Source of the DNA: Amycolatopsis cihanbeyliensis | GTDB taxonomy: Bacteria > Actinomycetota > Actinomycetes > Mycobacteriales > Pseudonocardiaceae | Assembly: GCF_006715045.1 (NCBI RefSeq) | Contig: NZ_VFML01000001.1 | Span: 3,812,501 to 3,876,500, forward strand | Reading direction: 5' to 3' | DNA length: 64,000 nucleotides | In this document: one piece after another, positions 1 through 7,287 of the stretch | How the letters are laid out: each line of letters starts with the position of its first letter | Numbering within the stretch: the stretch's first letter is position 1 | Program-made: the position numbers and the translations under genes | The notes under the pieces: model-generated | Told to the model about the DNA's origin: nothing | Database searches by the model: none | Seen by the model: the letters and a program-made list of their open reading frames with translations, nothing else

Positions 1-417
1 CGACTCGGTGATGAACTCGACGATCGACCGTAACTGATCGTCACTGTAGCGCTCGCAGAGTTCGACCAGCCCGGAAAGCAGCGACTCCCATTGCGGACCG
101 AGGGCCGCCAACCGCTCCCGGCACAGCTCGACCAGCACCTTGCGGCGATCCTCCGGATGCGGGCCCCGGCGCACGATGCCCTTGCGTTCCAGCCGGTCGA
201 TCAGCGCGGTGACCGAAGCGGGCGCCAACCCGGAGTTGCGGGCCAACTCCTTCGGGGTCTGCGCCCCGAGCCGCTCCAGGTAGTCGATCGTCTTCGTCTC
301 CACCGGCGAGAGACCGACCGTGTCGGCTATCGCCGTATGGAACATCACGGTCTCGGTGGACAGCAGCCTGCCCGCGTTCAGCACCTGCTCGATCAGCTCA
401 GCTCGCGTACTTGACAC
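1..417 (-). CDS. MarR-family transcriptional regulator (C-terminus outside window)
   Basis: The reverse strand opens from a GTG at 417 and stays open for 139 codons to the window edge, so the C-terminus is missing. The product begins MSSTRAELIEQVLNAGRLLS. It has the winged-helix core of MarR proteins: a recognition-helix region around residues 60-75 (SGLAPASVTALIDRLERKG) followed by the wing motif PEDRRKV near residues 85-92. MarR proteins are dimeric repressors that often answer phenolic or oxidative ligands. It is divergent from the monooxygenase remnant that starts at 487, a common arrangement in which the regulator controls the oxygenase and itself. Two overlapping inverted repeats lie between the two starts. 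Confidence 0.88.
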   Translation of the reverse strand, partial: MSSTRAELIEQVLNAGRLLSTETVMFHTAIADTVGLSPVETKTIDYLERLGAQTPKELARNSGLAPASVTALIDRLERKGIVRRGPHPEDRRKVLVELCRERLAALGPQWESLLSGLVELCERYSDDQLRSIVEFITES

Positions 418-429
418 GGGACCGATGAT

Positions 430-457
430 AACGAATCATTTCGTTCGACAGAACGAA
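430..457. promoter_or_regulatory. Overlapping inverted repeats, probable MarR operator
   Basis: Three half-sites alternate in orientation: AACGAA at 430-435, TTCGTTC at 440-446 and GAACGAA at 451-457. The first pair forms AACGAA-TCAT-TTCGTT and the second forms TTCGTTC-GACA-GAACGAA, both perfect, each with a 4-nt spacer, and they share the middle half-site. The site sits between the divergent MarR gene and the monooxygenase remnant, 13 bp upstream of the MarR GTG. Binding by this MarR is inferred from position and symmetry. Confidence 0.6.
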
Positions 458-486
458 CTAATTTCTAAGAGATACGGTTAGGACTA

Positions 487-1618
487 ATGACTCGGGCGTT
501 GGTGCACGAGGCGTACGGCCGGACGGCCGACGGGGTGGGCGCCTTCCTCAGCCTGGCGGTGAACGGGCTGGACGCACTGGACGCGGTCGGCCTGAAGGGC
601 CCGGTGTGGGAGCAGGGCTTCGACACCCCGGACTTCGCGTTCTTCAACGGCAACGGCAAGCGGCTCGGCGAGATCGCGGGGAAAGTCGGCGCTGGCCGAT
701 GGCACGGTGATGCGCACCGTGCTCCGCGCCGACCTGTACCGCGTGCTCAGGGACGAGGCCGAGCGGCGGGGCATCCGGGTCGAGTACGGCAAGCGGCTGA
801 CCGGGGCGAGCGACACCGGCGACGGGGTACGTGCCGAGTTCGCCGATGGCGGTCATGCCGAGGGTGACCTACTGATCGGCGCGGACGGGCTGCACTCGCG
901 GGTGCGCGGGTTGATCGACCCCGAGGCGCCGGACCCGTGCTACCTGGGGCTGCTGAACACCGGCGGGCATGCCCGCGACGTGGCGGTGGACGGGCGGCCG
1001 GGCACCACGTACATGATCTTCGGGAAACGGTGCTTCTTCGGCTACATGCCGCATCCGGACGGCGGCGTGTGGTGGTTCGCCAACCCGCCACGGCGCACCG
1101 AGCCCGGCGGGGCCGAGCTGGACGCGATCACCGACGAGCGGTGGCGGGCGGAGCTGATCCGGCTGGCGGAGGTGGACAAGGGGCCGGCCAAGGCGATCGC
1201 CGAGGCCAGCACGCATATCTACCGGCCGTGGCCGACCTACGACGTCCCCTCGGTGCCGAACGGGCACCGGGGTCGCATGATCATCGTCGGGGACGCGGCG
1301 CACGCGACCTCGCCTGCCTCCGGGCAGGGCGCCTCCATGGCGATGGAGGACACGGTGACCCTGGCCCGCTGCCTGCGCGATGTGGACGGCACTCGGGCGG
1401 CGTTCGCGCGCTACCAGCGGCTGCGCCGGGAGCGGGTCGAGGCCATCGTGGCGCAGGGTCGGCGCAACACCGGGAACAAGACGCCCGGCCCGGTGGGCAG
1501 GCTGCTGCGGGACTTCTTCATCGCGAAGGCGTTCAAGAAGATCACCGCGAGCCCGGAGGATCCCCAGCGCTGGATGTGGGACCACCACATCGAATGGTCC
1601 GCTCCGATCGCCGCGTAG
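487..1618 (+). pseudogene. FAD-dependent aromatic-type monooxygenase, decayed
   Basis: Two reading frames together spell a flavoprotein monooxygenase of the PHBH fold. The first frame (from ATG 487) reads MTRALVHEAYGRTADGVGAF, and the second (to 1618) carries the GADG motif (LLIGADGLHSRVR) and the FAD-ribityl motif GDAAHATSPASGQGASMAMED. The frames join near 680-684, where one surplus base in GGGGAAAG shifts +1. The N-terminal GxGxxG dinucleotide-binding segment is also absent: MTRAL passes directly into VHEAYGR, and about 25-30 residues normally lie between them. There is no room upstream for this segment because the MarR promoter is only 30 bp away. Loss of the FAD-binding beta-alpha-beta unit plus a frameshift makes this a likely pseudogene. 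A sequencing error could explain the frameshift but hardly the missing segment. Confidence 0.8.
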
Positions 1619-1627
1619 GTTCGCGGC

Positions 1628-2209
1628 TCAGCGGCGGGTGTCCACCCGGTCGAAGTTGAGGTAGGCCCGGCTCTGCGTGGGGCCACGCTGGCCCTGATAG
1701 CGGGAGCCGGCCTGGCTCGAGCCGTAGGGATGCTCGGCCGGGCTGCTCAGCCGGAACAGGCAGAGCTGGCCGATCTTCATGCCCGGCCAGAGCGTGATCG
1801 GCAGGTTGGCCACGTTGGAGAGCTCCAGCGTGATGTGCCCGGAGAAGCCGGGGTCGATGAACCCGGCGGTGGAGTGCGTGAGCAGGCCCAGCCTGCCCAG
1901 CGAGGACTTGCCCTCGAGCCGCCCGGCGAGGTCGTCCGGCAGGCTCACCGCCTCGAAGGTGGACCCGAGCACGAACTCGCCGGGATGCAGCACGAACGGA
2001 TCCTCGCCGGCCTTCTCCACCAGCGAGGTGAGTTCGTCCTGCTGGAGCGAGGGGTCGATGTGGGTGTACTTGGTGTTGTCGAACACCCGGAAGAAGCGAT
2101 CGAGACGCACGTCGATACTCGACGGCTGGAGCATCGCCGGGGTGTAGGGGTCCACCCCGAGACGCCCGGCTTCGAGCTCCTTGCGGAGGTCCAGATCGCT
2201 GAGCAGCAC
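1628..2209 (-). CDS. dcd: dCTP deaminase (probably bifunctional with dUTPase activity)
   Basis: The product is 193 residues, the usual Dcd length, beginning [20 protein letters not shown]. It has the trimeric dUTPase-like fold signatures: [10 protein letters not shown] near residue 28, [20 protein letters not shown] around 100-119 and [10 protein letters not shown], whose glutamate is the family catalytic residue. The C-terminal [10 protein letters not shown] segment closes over the nucleotide. Dcd converts dCTP to dUTP. The M. tuberculosis enzyme goes on to dUMP, and this protein resembles that type, so it supplies dUMP for thymidylate synthesis. It lies 19 bp downstream of the MpaB-like gene on the same strand, so the two may be cotranscribed. 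Confidence 0.96.
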   Translation of the reverse strand: MLLSDLDLRKELEAGRLGVDPYTPAMLQPSSIDVRLDRFFRVFDNTKYTHIDPSLQQDELTSLVEKAGEDPFVLHPGEFVLGSTFEAVSLPDDLAGRLEGKSSLGRLGLLTHSTAGFIDPGFSGHITLELSNVANLPITLWPGMKIGQLCLFRLSSPAEHPYGSSQAGSRYQGQRGPTQSRAYLNFDRVDTRR

Positions 2210-2228
2210 CCCGCCAGCCTAGTAGCCA

Positions 2229-3476
2229 TCAGGCCGCGGCCCCGGGCGTGGTCCGCATATGGGCCGCGTAGGTCGGATCGAGTTCGAAGAGCCTGCCGAG
2301 CTGGGCGAGGTAGCGGCGCCTGCCGACACCACCGAGCCGTTCCTGTAGCCCGGTCGCGCCGGGGATCCAGCGCCGCATCGTCTCCGCGCCGAAGTTGAGG
2401 GCGGCCACGGCCAGCACGGCACCCTGCGCCACCGGGTCGTTCGGCAGTTCGAGGAAGTCGGCGTTGCTCTTGCCGAGCACCAGCCTGCTGATCGAGGAGT
2501 GCACCCGGACCGAGAGGTGCGAGAGCACCTTGCCGACCGCGCCCCGGCCCGCGCCGATCGCGGCATGGGACTCGAGCAGCGCCGCGGCCAGCCGCTTGGA
2601 GTCGGCGTCCGGGATGAACTCGGTGCTGGCCAGCAGCCAGAGGAGGCGCCAGGCGTCCTCCTCGGTGGCGGGCAGCAGCGGGTCGGCCACCCCGAGCAGC
2701 CAGCCGACATATCGCCACAGGTGCAGGATGTCCGCGCGCTCCCGCTCGGTGTAGCGGACGCCGAGCAGCTGGGTACCGTAGACGAACACCAGGGAGAACA
2801 GCAGCAGCGTGCCCGCGGTCTGCACCTGGTTGACCGGCCGGTCCCAGGCGGCGTAGTCCCAGTCGGGACGCTGGTTCATCGCGGCGCGGACATGCGCGTG
2901 CACCAGCCGGACCCGCAGTGCGGAGGCATAACCGGGGCCGCCGCGGCGCAGCGCGCCCTCGGTGGTCACGTCGATCCACCAGGCCGCGGTCTCGACCAGC
3001 CGCCGGTCGGCCGTGCGCTCGATCGCGCCCGTCCCGATCAGCGACTTGGTAGCCCTGGACGCGAGGTAACCGCCCATCAGCGACATGTCGCCGAGCGGGA
3101 ACAGCCCGAGCAGGCCGGTGCGGGTGATCGCCCTGGCGCCGCGGTCGATCCGCGCGAAGTCGACCCAGTACGGCGTCGCCTCGGCGTCCCGCAGCAGGGC
3201 GGCGAGCTCGAGCGGAGGATCCTCCAGCGCCTCGATCCCGTCGACGAGGGCCCGCTCGAACAACTCCCGCCCGGTGCCTGCCGGCAACCGCCGCGTCATC
3301 GCCACCAGGTCGTCCGCGAGCGGATCCTCGTCCTGCGCGAACTCGCGCAGGCGGCGCTGCTGGCGCTCGTCGGCCCGGATGTCCCCGGGTACGAAGAACT
3401 TCGCCGCCAGGCGGAAGCCGCCCTGGCGGAACAACTCCGGGTCCGGAAGCCGCTCGTCGGTGACCCTGTCGCCCAT
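2229..3476 (-). CDS. MpaB-family oxygenase (DUF2236)
   Basis: A 415-residue protein beginning MGDRVTDERLPDPELFRQGG. It is mostly helical, with the family's conserved central part: PLGDMSLMGGYLASRATKSL near residues 128-147, a histidine-bearing VRLVHAHVRAAM around 185-196 and a long hydrophobic segment (TAGTLLLFSLVFVYGTQLLG). The DUF2236/MpaB family includes the latex-clearing protein Lcp and fungal MpaB, which are b-type haem oxygenases that cleave C=C bonds. The paired histidines fit haem binding, but the substrate cannot be read from sequence. No signal peptide is visible, unlike secreted Lcp. A 16-bp palindrome lies just upstream. Confidence 0.85.
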   Translation of the reverse strand: MGDRVTDERLPDPELFRQGGFRLAAKFFVPGDIRADERQQRRLREFAQDEDPLADDLVAMTRRLPAGTGRELFERALVDGIEALEDPPLELAALLRDAEATPYWVDFARIDRGARAITRTGLLGLFPLGDMSLMGGYLASRATKSLIGTGAIERTADRRLVETAAWWIDVTTEGALRRGGPGYASALRVRLVHAHVRAAMNQRPDWDYAAWDRPVNQVQTAGTLLLFSLVFVYGTQLLGVRYTERERADILHLWRYVGWLLGVADPLLPATEEDAWRLLWLLASTEFIPDADSKRLAAALLESHAAIGAGRGAVGKVLSHLSVRVHSSISRLVLGKSNADFLELPNDPVAQGAVLAVAALNFGAETMRRWIPGATGLQERLGGVGRRRYLAQLGRLFELDPTYAAHMRTTPGAAA

Positions 3477-3501
3477 ACCCGCTCACCTCGCACGCGATGT
3501 C

Positions 3502-3517
3502 GACAACAAGTGTTGTC
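3502..3517. promoter_or_regulatory. 16-bp palindrome upstream of the MpaB-like gene
   Basis: GACAACA at 3502-3508 and TGTTGTC at 3511-3517 form perfect 7-bp arms around AG. It sits 26 bp upstream of the MpaB-like ATG, where a repressor would block the promoter. MpaB-like genes are often controlled by TetR proteins, but no such regulator is adjacent here. Confidence 0.5.
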
Positions 3518-3595
3518 ACTTTGTCGTGGCATCGTCAAGGACGGGAGGGGGTGTGCGGCCGAGGGACCGACGCATAGTATGCTCGGCGACGCACT

Positions 3596-3669
3596 GCGGA
3601 TGTAGTTCAATGGTAGAACATCAGCTTCCCAAGCTGAGAACGCGGGTTCGATTCCCGTCATCCGCTCCA
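3596..3669 (+). tRNA. tRNA-Gly (anticodon CCC)
   Basis: A 74-nt cloverleaf with an encoded CCA end. The acceptor arms GCGGATG (3596-3602) and CATCCGC (3659-3665) pair fully and the discriminator is T3666. The anticodon arm TCAGC-TTCCCAA-GCTGA gives anticodon CCC. The T arm is CGGGT-TCGATTC-CCGTC with the usual TTCGATTC loop. The 3' end of this tRNA borders the accessory segment that follows, as expected for an integration target. Confidence 0.97.
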
Positions 3670-3676
3670 CCATGAG

Positions 3677-3715
3677 AGCCCCAGGTCAACAGGTGTCCAC
3701 TGTAGATCTGGGGCT
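3677..3715 (+). terminator. Probable terminator after tRNA-Gly
   Basis: AGCCCCAG (3677-3684) and CTGGGGCT (3708-3715) are perfect 8-bp arms around a 23-nt loop, followed by TTTCG. It lies 8 nt after the tRNA CCA end and so suits termination of the tRNA transcript. The loop is longer than usual. Confidence 0.5.
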
Positions 3716-3770
3716 TTCGTCGTTCGTATCGTCCAGCCACTCGCGGACAGCCGCACACTGCCGGTAGCTG

Positions 3771-4016
3771 TCAACCAGGAGGACAAGTCCGCTCAGCCCC
3801 GTTCTCCAGGAAGGCCGCCATGTCCTGACAGCCGTCGCTGAGCTGGTGAAGGAGCCGGACGAACCCCGGCCACTCCATCGGATCGGTAGGCGGCAGGATC
3901 GCCAAACTGTCGGGGTCCAGGTACACCACCAGCCCCACCGGAGGCATCCTCGAACCATTGATGTGCATGCCCGCGACCGCGTTCGGCCCCGGGGTCCATT
4001 GGGCGTTGAACGCCAT
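3771..4016 (-). CDS. Hypothetical protein, accessory segment
   Basis: An 81-residue ORF beginning MAFNAQWTPGPNAVAGMHIN and ending ENGAERTCPPG. The start is the ATG at 4016, with AGGA about nine bases upstream. Its hydrophobic pattern (VGLVVYLDPDSLAILPP, GFVRLLHQLSDGCQDMAAFL) looks like a real small folded protein, and this frame reads more naturally than the overlapping frame. I do not recognise the family. It is the last of four small same-strand ORFs that read toward tRNA-Gly. Confidence 0.5.
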   Translation of the reverse strand: MAFNAQWTPGPNAVAGMHINGSRMPPVGLVVYLDPDSLAILPPTDPMEWPGFVRLLHQLSDGCQDMAAFLENGAERTCPPG

Positions 4017-4296
4017 GCCTGTAGTCCTGTTCGTTGTTGCGCTCGTTGATCCGGCCGCGCCAGTGACGTGCCTGGCAATCGAAGGCTTCGGCCGCTGATT
4101 CGGCCGCAGCTTTGGCCCACCACGGCAGCCGCCAGTCCGCCGCGATGCCACGCCACGCGGAGGCCACCGCGTGCGAGGTCAACGCCATCTCCCGGACGGT
4201 CGCGGCATCGGGGGATCGTTCGGCTATCGCTTCGGAAGCCACCATGTAGCGCCGGTAGGCCTGTTCCCACACGCCGACCAGCTTTTTCGACACCAT
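3793..4296 (-). CDS. Small helical accessory protein; C-terminal half probably spurious read-through
   Basis: Starts at ATG 4296 after the good Shine-Dalgarno GAGGGG and begins MVSKKLVGVWEQAYRRYMVA. The first ~85 residues are convincing and resemble the neighbour at 4308-4580: both have an AY pair, A-S-x-A-W-R, a P-W-W/W-A patch and AAESAAEAFD-type helices. From about residue 90 the frame turns Arg/Gly-rich and runs over almost the whole 3771-4016 ORF in another frame. The natural stop appears to have been lost, by frameshift or mutation near 4020-4050. Function unknown; small all-helical proteins like this occur beside GntR genes in actinomycete accessory regions. Confidence 0.5.
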   Translation of the reverse strand: MVSKKLVGVWEQAYRRYMVASEAIAERSPDAATVREMALTSHAVASAWRGIAADWRLPWWAKAAAESAAEAFDCQARHWRGRINERNNEQDYRHGVQRPMDPGAERGRGHAHQWFEDASGGAGGVPGPRQFGDPAAYRSDGVAGVRPAPSPAQRRLSGHGGLPGERG

Positions 4297-4307
4297 GCTT
4301 GACCCCT

Positions 4308-4580
4308 CTACGGTTCCGTGATGTCGGCACGCAGGGTCTCCACCCGCGCGCATAGTTCGAATTCCTCGGCCGCCACGGAGGCGGCATGGCGAGCCCACAC
4401 GGGTGCACCGAAATCGGCGGACAGCATCCGCCACGCCTGCGCGACCGCGTAGTAGGCCCCAGCCAGACGCCGCACTGCCGCCGGATCGCCGGAACGCATC
4501 GCGGCGAACAGCGCGGTCGTCTGCTCGGCATAGGCGAGGTTCCACCGAGCGACCGCCTCACGTGACGGCCGCCATGCCAT
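4308..4580 (-). CDS. Small helical accessory protein, paralogue of the next gene
   Basis: A 90-residue protein starting at ATG 4580, which overlaps the TGA of the upstream ORF as TGATG, so translation is coupled. It begins MAWRPSREAVARWNLAYAEQ. Shared features with the 3793-4296 product include an N-terminal W-x2-AY, A-V-A-Q-A-W-R, P-V-W-A-R-H-A-A and AAEEFELCAR. The two are probably tandem duplicates. No catalytic motif is visible and I do not recognise a named family. Confidence 0.6.
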   Translation of the reverse strand: MAWRPSREAVARWNLAYAEQTTALFAAMRSGDPAAVRRLAGAYYAVAQAWRMLSADFGAPVWARHAASVAAEEFELCARVETLRADITEP

Positions 4581-4735
4581 CACGCGACTGTCTTCTGCTT
4601 GGACTGCTTGCCCCGGGCCTTGCCCTCTTTCGAGCCGTGCTCCATATCCGGTGCGACCGGCCCAACGATCGCCGCTCCGTCCGGGAACACCCCGTCATGC
4701 TCGATCGCGAAGCGCGTTCCACGCGGTATCGCCAT
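4580..4735 (-). CDS. Short Pra-like protein, possibly truncated (integrative-element activator family)
   Basis: A 51-residue ORF starting at ATG 4735 with a strong Shine-Dalgarno (GGGAGGA, 5-nt spacing). It begins MAIPRGTRFAIEHDGVFPDG and ends in a Lys-rich tail (KEGKARGKQSKQK). The FPDGAAIVGPVAPD stretch resembles the FPHGAYxVGEVxPV core near the start of Pra proteins, the replication/integration/excision activators of actinomycete integrative elements. Known Pra proteins are longer, so this would be a truncated or divergent form. It is the first gene of the leftward set and is divergent from the GntR regulator, a pairing (pra with korSA) seen in such elements. The family call is tentative. 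Confidence 0.4.
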   Translation of the reverse strand: MAIPRGTRFAIEHDGVFPDGAAIVGPVAPDMEHGSKEGKARGKQSKQKTVA

Positions 4736-4773
4736 GCCTGTCCTCCCAATCACAAGCCCATCCAGTGCCCACT

Positions 4774-4797
4774 TAGCTAACTTGTACAGGTTAGCTA
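4774..4797. promoter_or_regulatory. Inverted repeat, probable GntR operator
   Basis: TAGCTAAC (4774-4781) and GTTAGCTA (4790-4797) are perfect 8-bp arms around TTGTACAG, which itself contains the palindrome TGTACA. It lies in the 215-bp divergent region between the Pra-like ORF and the GntR gene. More CTAG-rich half-sites follow to about 4860 (for example CTAGCTCGCTAGCTGG), suggesting a multi-site operator. GntR proteins of the KorSA kind bind symmetric sites like this; binding here is inferred. Confidence 0.55.
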
Positions 4798-4950
4798 GGT
4801 TGACTAGACAAATCAAGTGGCGAGCAGCCTAGCTCGCTAGCTGGCCTAGACGGCTGCAGATAACGTGGAGAAAATGCTTGCAACGTTGGTTCAAGCGCAA
4901 CGTTCAGCCGGGCTAACGCCGCACAGCCGTAATCAGGAGCGAAGCACACC

Positions 4951-5793
4951 ATGCCGTTGGACCCCGATGATCCGCGCCCGCCGTATGTGCAGGTAGCCAA
5001 CGCCCTCCGAGCGGCGATCCTGACCAAGAAGTTCGCGGCAGGGGACAAGCTGCCGTCCCGTGCTGAGCTGGCCCGGGCCTACGACGTGGCACCGATGACC
5101 GTGCAGAACGCCCTGCGCGAGCTGCGCGATGAAGGCCTGATCGTGTCGCGGCAGGGCAGCGGGGTCTTCGTCCGAGAACGCACCGAACGCCCGGTCGGGC
5201 TCCGGCCACATATCGAGCACGCCTTCGAGGCCGAACACGTCAGCATCGACTTCGCCGGGTTCTCCGGCGAAACCCTGCACGGCGTCATCACCGAACCCCT
5301 GGACAAGATCCGCATCGGCCGACTCCGCCCCGAGTCCATCACCGTCCGGCTACTCGTCCCCGACCCCTCCGAACCCTGGTCGGTGCCCTGCACCGTGGAC
5401 GAGAAGGCCGACAGCCCCAACTTCCGCAAACGCGCCGAAGAGATCATGCGCCGCCACACCCTGGCCATCGTCGACTCCGTGAGCGAACTCGCCGCCCTCG
5501 GCCTGGTCAACGAGGCAACCGCCCAGATCCGCGTACATCCCGCCGCACCGCTGTTCAAGCTCTACCTGATCAACAACGAGGAAGCGTTCTTCGGCTTCTA
5601 CCCCGTCCGCGAGCACGTCATCACCTTCGGCGGCGAAACCCAGGCCATGTACGACCTCATGGGCAAGGACGCCGTTCTCTTCCACCACTCCGCAGGTGAC
5701 GACGACACCTCCACCGGCAGCCAATACGTCGAGCAGTCGAAAACCTGGTTCGACAGCATGTGGAACAGCGTCGCCAAGGACTACGTCCGATGA
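4951..5793 (+). CDS. GntR-family transcriptional regulator (KorSA-like context)
   Basis: A 280-residue protein beginning MPLDPDDPRPPYVQVANALR. Residues 10-75 form the GntR winged helix: KLPSRAELARAYDVAPMTVQ, then N-x3-LRDEGLIVSRQGSGVFV. The C-terminal two-thirds is an effector domain without close named similarity that I can recognise. GntR proteins of this sort act as transfer or excision repressors in actinomycete integrative elements and also occur as free accessory regulators. The stop overlaps the next start as ATGA, so regulator and HAD hydrolase are translated together. An AT-rich promoter region with an 8-bp inverted repeat lies upstream. Confidence 0.85.
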   Translation: MPLDPDDPRPPYVQVANALRAAILTKKFAAGDKLPSRAELARAYDVAPMTVQNALRELRDEGLIVSRQGSGVFVRERTERPVGLRPHIEHAFEAEHVSIDFAGFSGETLHGVITEPLDKIRIGRLRPESITVRLLVPDPSEPWSVPCTVDEKADSPNFRKRAEEIMRRHTLAIVDSVSELAALGLVNEATAQIRVHPAAPLFKLYLINNEEAFFGFYPVREHVITFGGETQAMYDLMGKDAVLFHHSAGDDDTSTGSQYVEQSKTWFDSMWNSVAKDYVR

Positions 5794-6560
5794 CAGCCGC
5801 AGGCGGGCACGACGACGTGCGCCAACGGCTGGACCGCGCGCCGGTTCTACTCCTCGACTTCGACGGCCCCGTCTGCGCGGTGTTCACCGGAGTCCCCGAC
5901 GAAACTGTCGCAGGCCATCTCCGCACCGTTCTGGCCGACGGCGGACATACGGACCTGCCGAACCACGTCGCCACAGCCACCGATCCCTTCGACGTGCTCC
6001 GCCACGCCGCCACACTCGGCACCGAGGAAGCCCGCTACGTCGAGGCAGCGTTCACCGCGCACGAGGTCGACGCCATCACCACGGCCGCGCCCACCCCCGG
6101 CGCCGAGCAACTCATGCGTCACTGGCACGACTCCGGCCGCCCGCTGGCCATCGTCAGCAACAACAGCGAGGCCGCAGTCAGCGCGTATCTCGACCTCCAC
6201 GACCTGCGCCCCGCGGTCGACTACATAGCCGCCCGTGCCAGCCCAGACCCTGCCCTGCTCAAGCCGTCAACTCATCTCCTGAATCGCGCCATGACCGCCT
6301 TCGATGTGGCACCGGACGACTGTGCTCTGCTCGGCGACTCTGTGACCGACATCGAAGCCGCACACGCCGCAGGAGTCGCAGCGCTCGGCTACGCCAACAA
6401 ACCCGGCAAACGCGCCAAGCTCGCCGAGGCCGGAGCGGACGCCGTCACCGAAACGCTCAGCGATCCAGGCGACCGCAGCCGCGACTCAAGCCCCGTTCAG
6501 TACTCGACGCCATACCAATGGGCCGTCTCGCCCGCACGTGGTGTCAGACGCACCCGTTGA
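5790..6560 (+). CDS. HAD-family hydrolase (phosphatase-like)
   Basis: A 256-residue protein starting at ATG 5790, overlapping the GntR stop. HAD motif I is LLLDFDGPV (nucleophile Asp then DG), motif II is IVSNNSEAAV, the motif III lysine lies in LLKPS, and motif IV is LLGDSVTDIEAA. Such enzymes hydrolyse phosphate esters of small metabolites; the substrate is unknown. The last ~30 residues (from about SDPGDRSRDS) do not look like a HAD C-terminus, and the frame overlaps the 3' end of the convergent reductase gene by 64 bp. The natural end may have been lost at a recombination junction near 6470-6490. Confidence 0.82.
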   Translation: MTAAGGHDDVRQRLDRAPVLLLDFDGPVCAVFTGVPDETVAGHLRTVLADGGHTDLPNHVATATDPFDVLRHAATLGTEEARYVEAAFTAHEVDAITTAAPTPGAEQLMRHWHDSGRPLAIVSNNSEAAVSAYLDLHDLRPAVDYIAARASPDPALLKPSTHLLNRAMTAFDVAPDDCALLGDSVTDIEAAHAAGVAALGYANKPGKRAKLAEAGADAVTETLSDPGDRSRDSSPVQYSTPYQWAVSPARGVRRTR

Positions 6561-7021
6561 CCGTCGGTGTCGAACATCCGTACCCCACCACCGAGCAGTA
6601 CCGGGGCGACGAACACAAGAACCTCGTCGAGGAGCTCAGCTTCGACGCACTGCATGGCGACGTTCGCACCCAGGATATTCACGTACTTGTCGCCAGCCGC
6701 CTCCTTGGCCTGCGCAACAGCGCTACGCAGGTCGCTGACGAACGTGACGCTCGGGGCAGGCTCATCCGGCGGGCGGTGAGTGAGCACGAACGTCGGGCCA
6801 TGGTAGGCGCCCCCGAACGCGCCTTCCTTCTCAGTACCCCGGTTCGGGTCATCACCGCCGAAGGTGTTGTTGCCGACCAGGATCGCGCCGACACTCGCCG
6901 GCAGGCGCGTCGCCGTAGGATTCTCGGCCCCCAGATGTTCGGACAGCCAGGACATGTCGCCGCCAGGGCCGGCGATGTAGCCATCCAGTGACATGGTCGC
7001 CGAGTAGAGAAGCTTGGCCAT
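6497..7021 (-). CDS. Dihydrofolate reductase-fold protein (RibD C-terminal-like)
   Basis: A 174-residue protein from ATG 7021, beginning MAKLLYSATMSLDGYIAGPG. The N-terminal SLDGYIAGPGGDMSWL is the hallmark of the RibD-C/DHFR-like family, and the middle GAILVGNNTFGGDD and the VNILGANVAMQ segment form the NADPH-binding region. Members reduce a heterocyclic substrate with NADPH; most, like this one, stand outside the riboflavin operon and have unknown substrates. A longer in-frame start exists upstream, but the added residues look non-coding. It is convergent with and overlaps the HAD gene. Confidence 0.88.
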   Translation of the reverse strand: MAKLLYSATMSLDGYIAGPGGDMSWLSEHLGAENPTATRLPASVGAILVGNNTFGGDDPNRGTEKEGAFGGAYHGPTFVLTHRPPDEPAPSVTFVSDLRSAVAQAKEAAGDKYVNILGANVAMQCVEAELLDEVLVFVAPVLLGGGVRMFDTDGQRVRLTPRAGETAHWYGVEY

Positions 7022-7287
7022 ACCCGTCCTTTCGTTGGTCGTCGTGTGAACAGACAACCAGACCGCGCGGAAGTCATCGGATGTGCCGAGCGTGGCCAGA
7101 GGCGAGGTCGAACCGGCGGCCTTCCGCTTTTCAGCCAGCGCAACCACGGCAACATCCCAACACCACGCCCCGGCCAACGGACGCACAGGGCGAGTAGGGA
7201 CACTCGCAGGTCAGCACCGCTTTCCGGGACCGTGCCATCAGCCGACCGGCGAGAACCTCCTCGTCGCGGCCCGTACGCTGGTGACCC

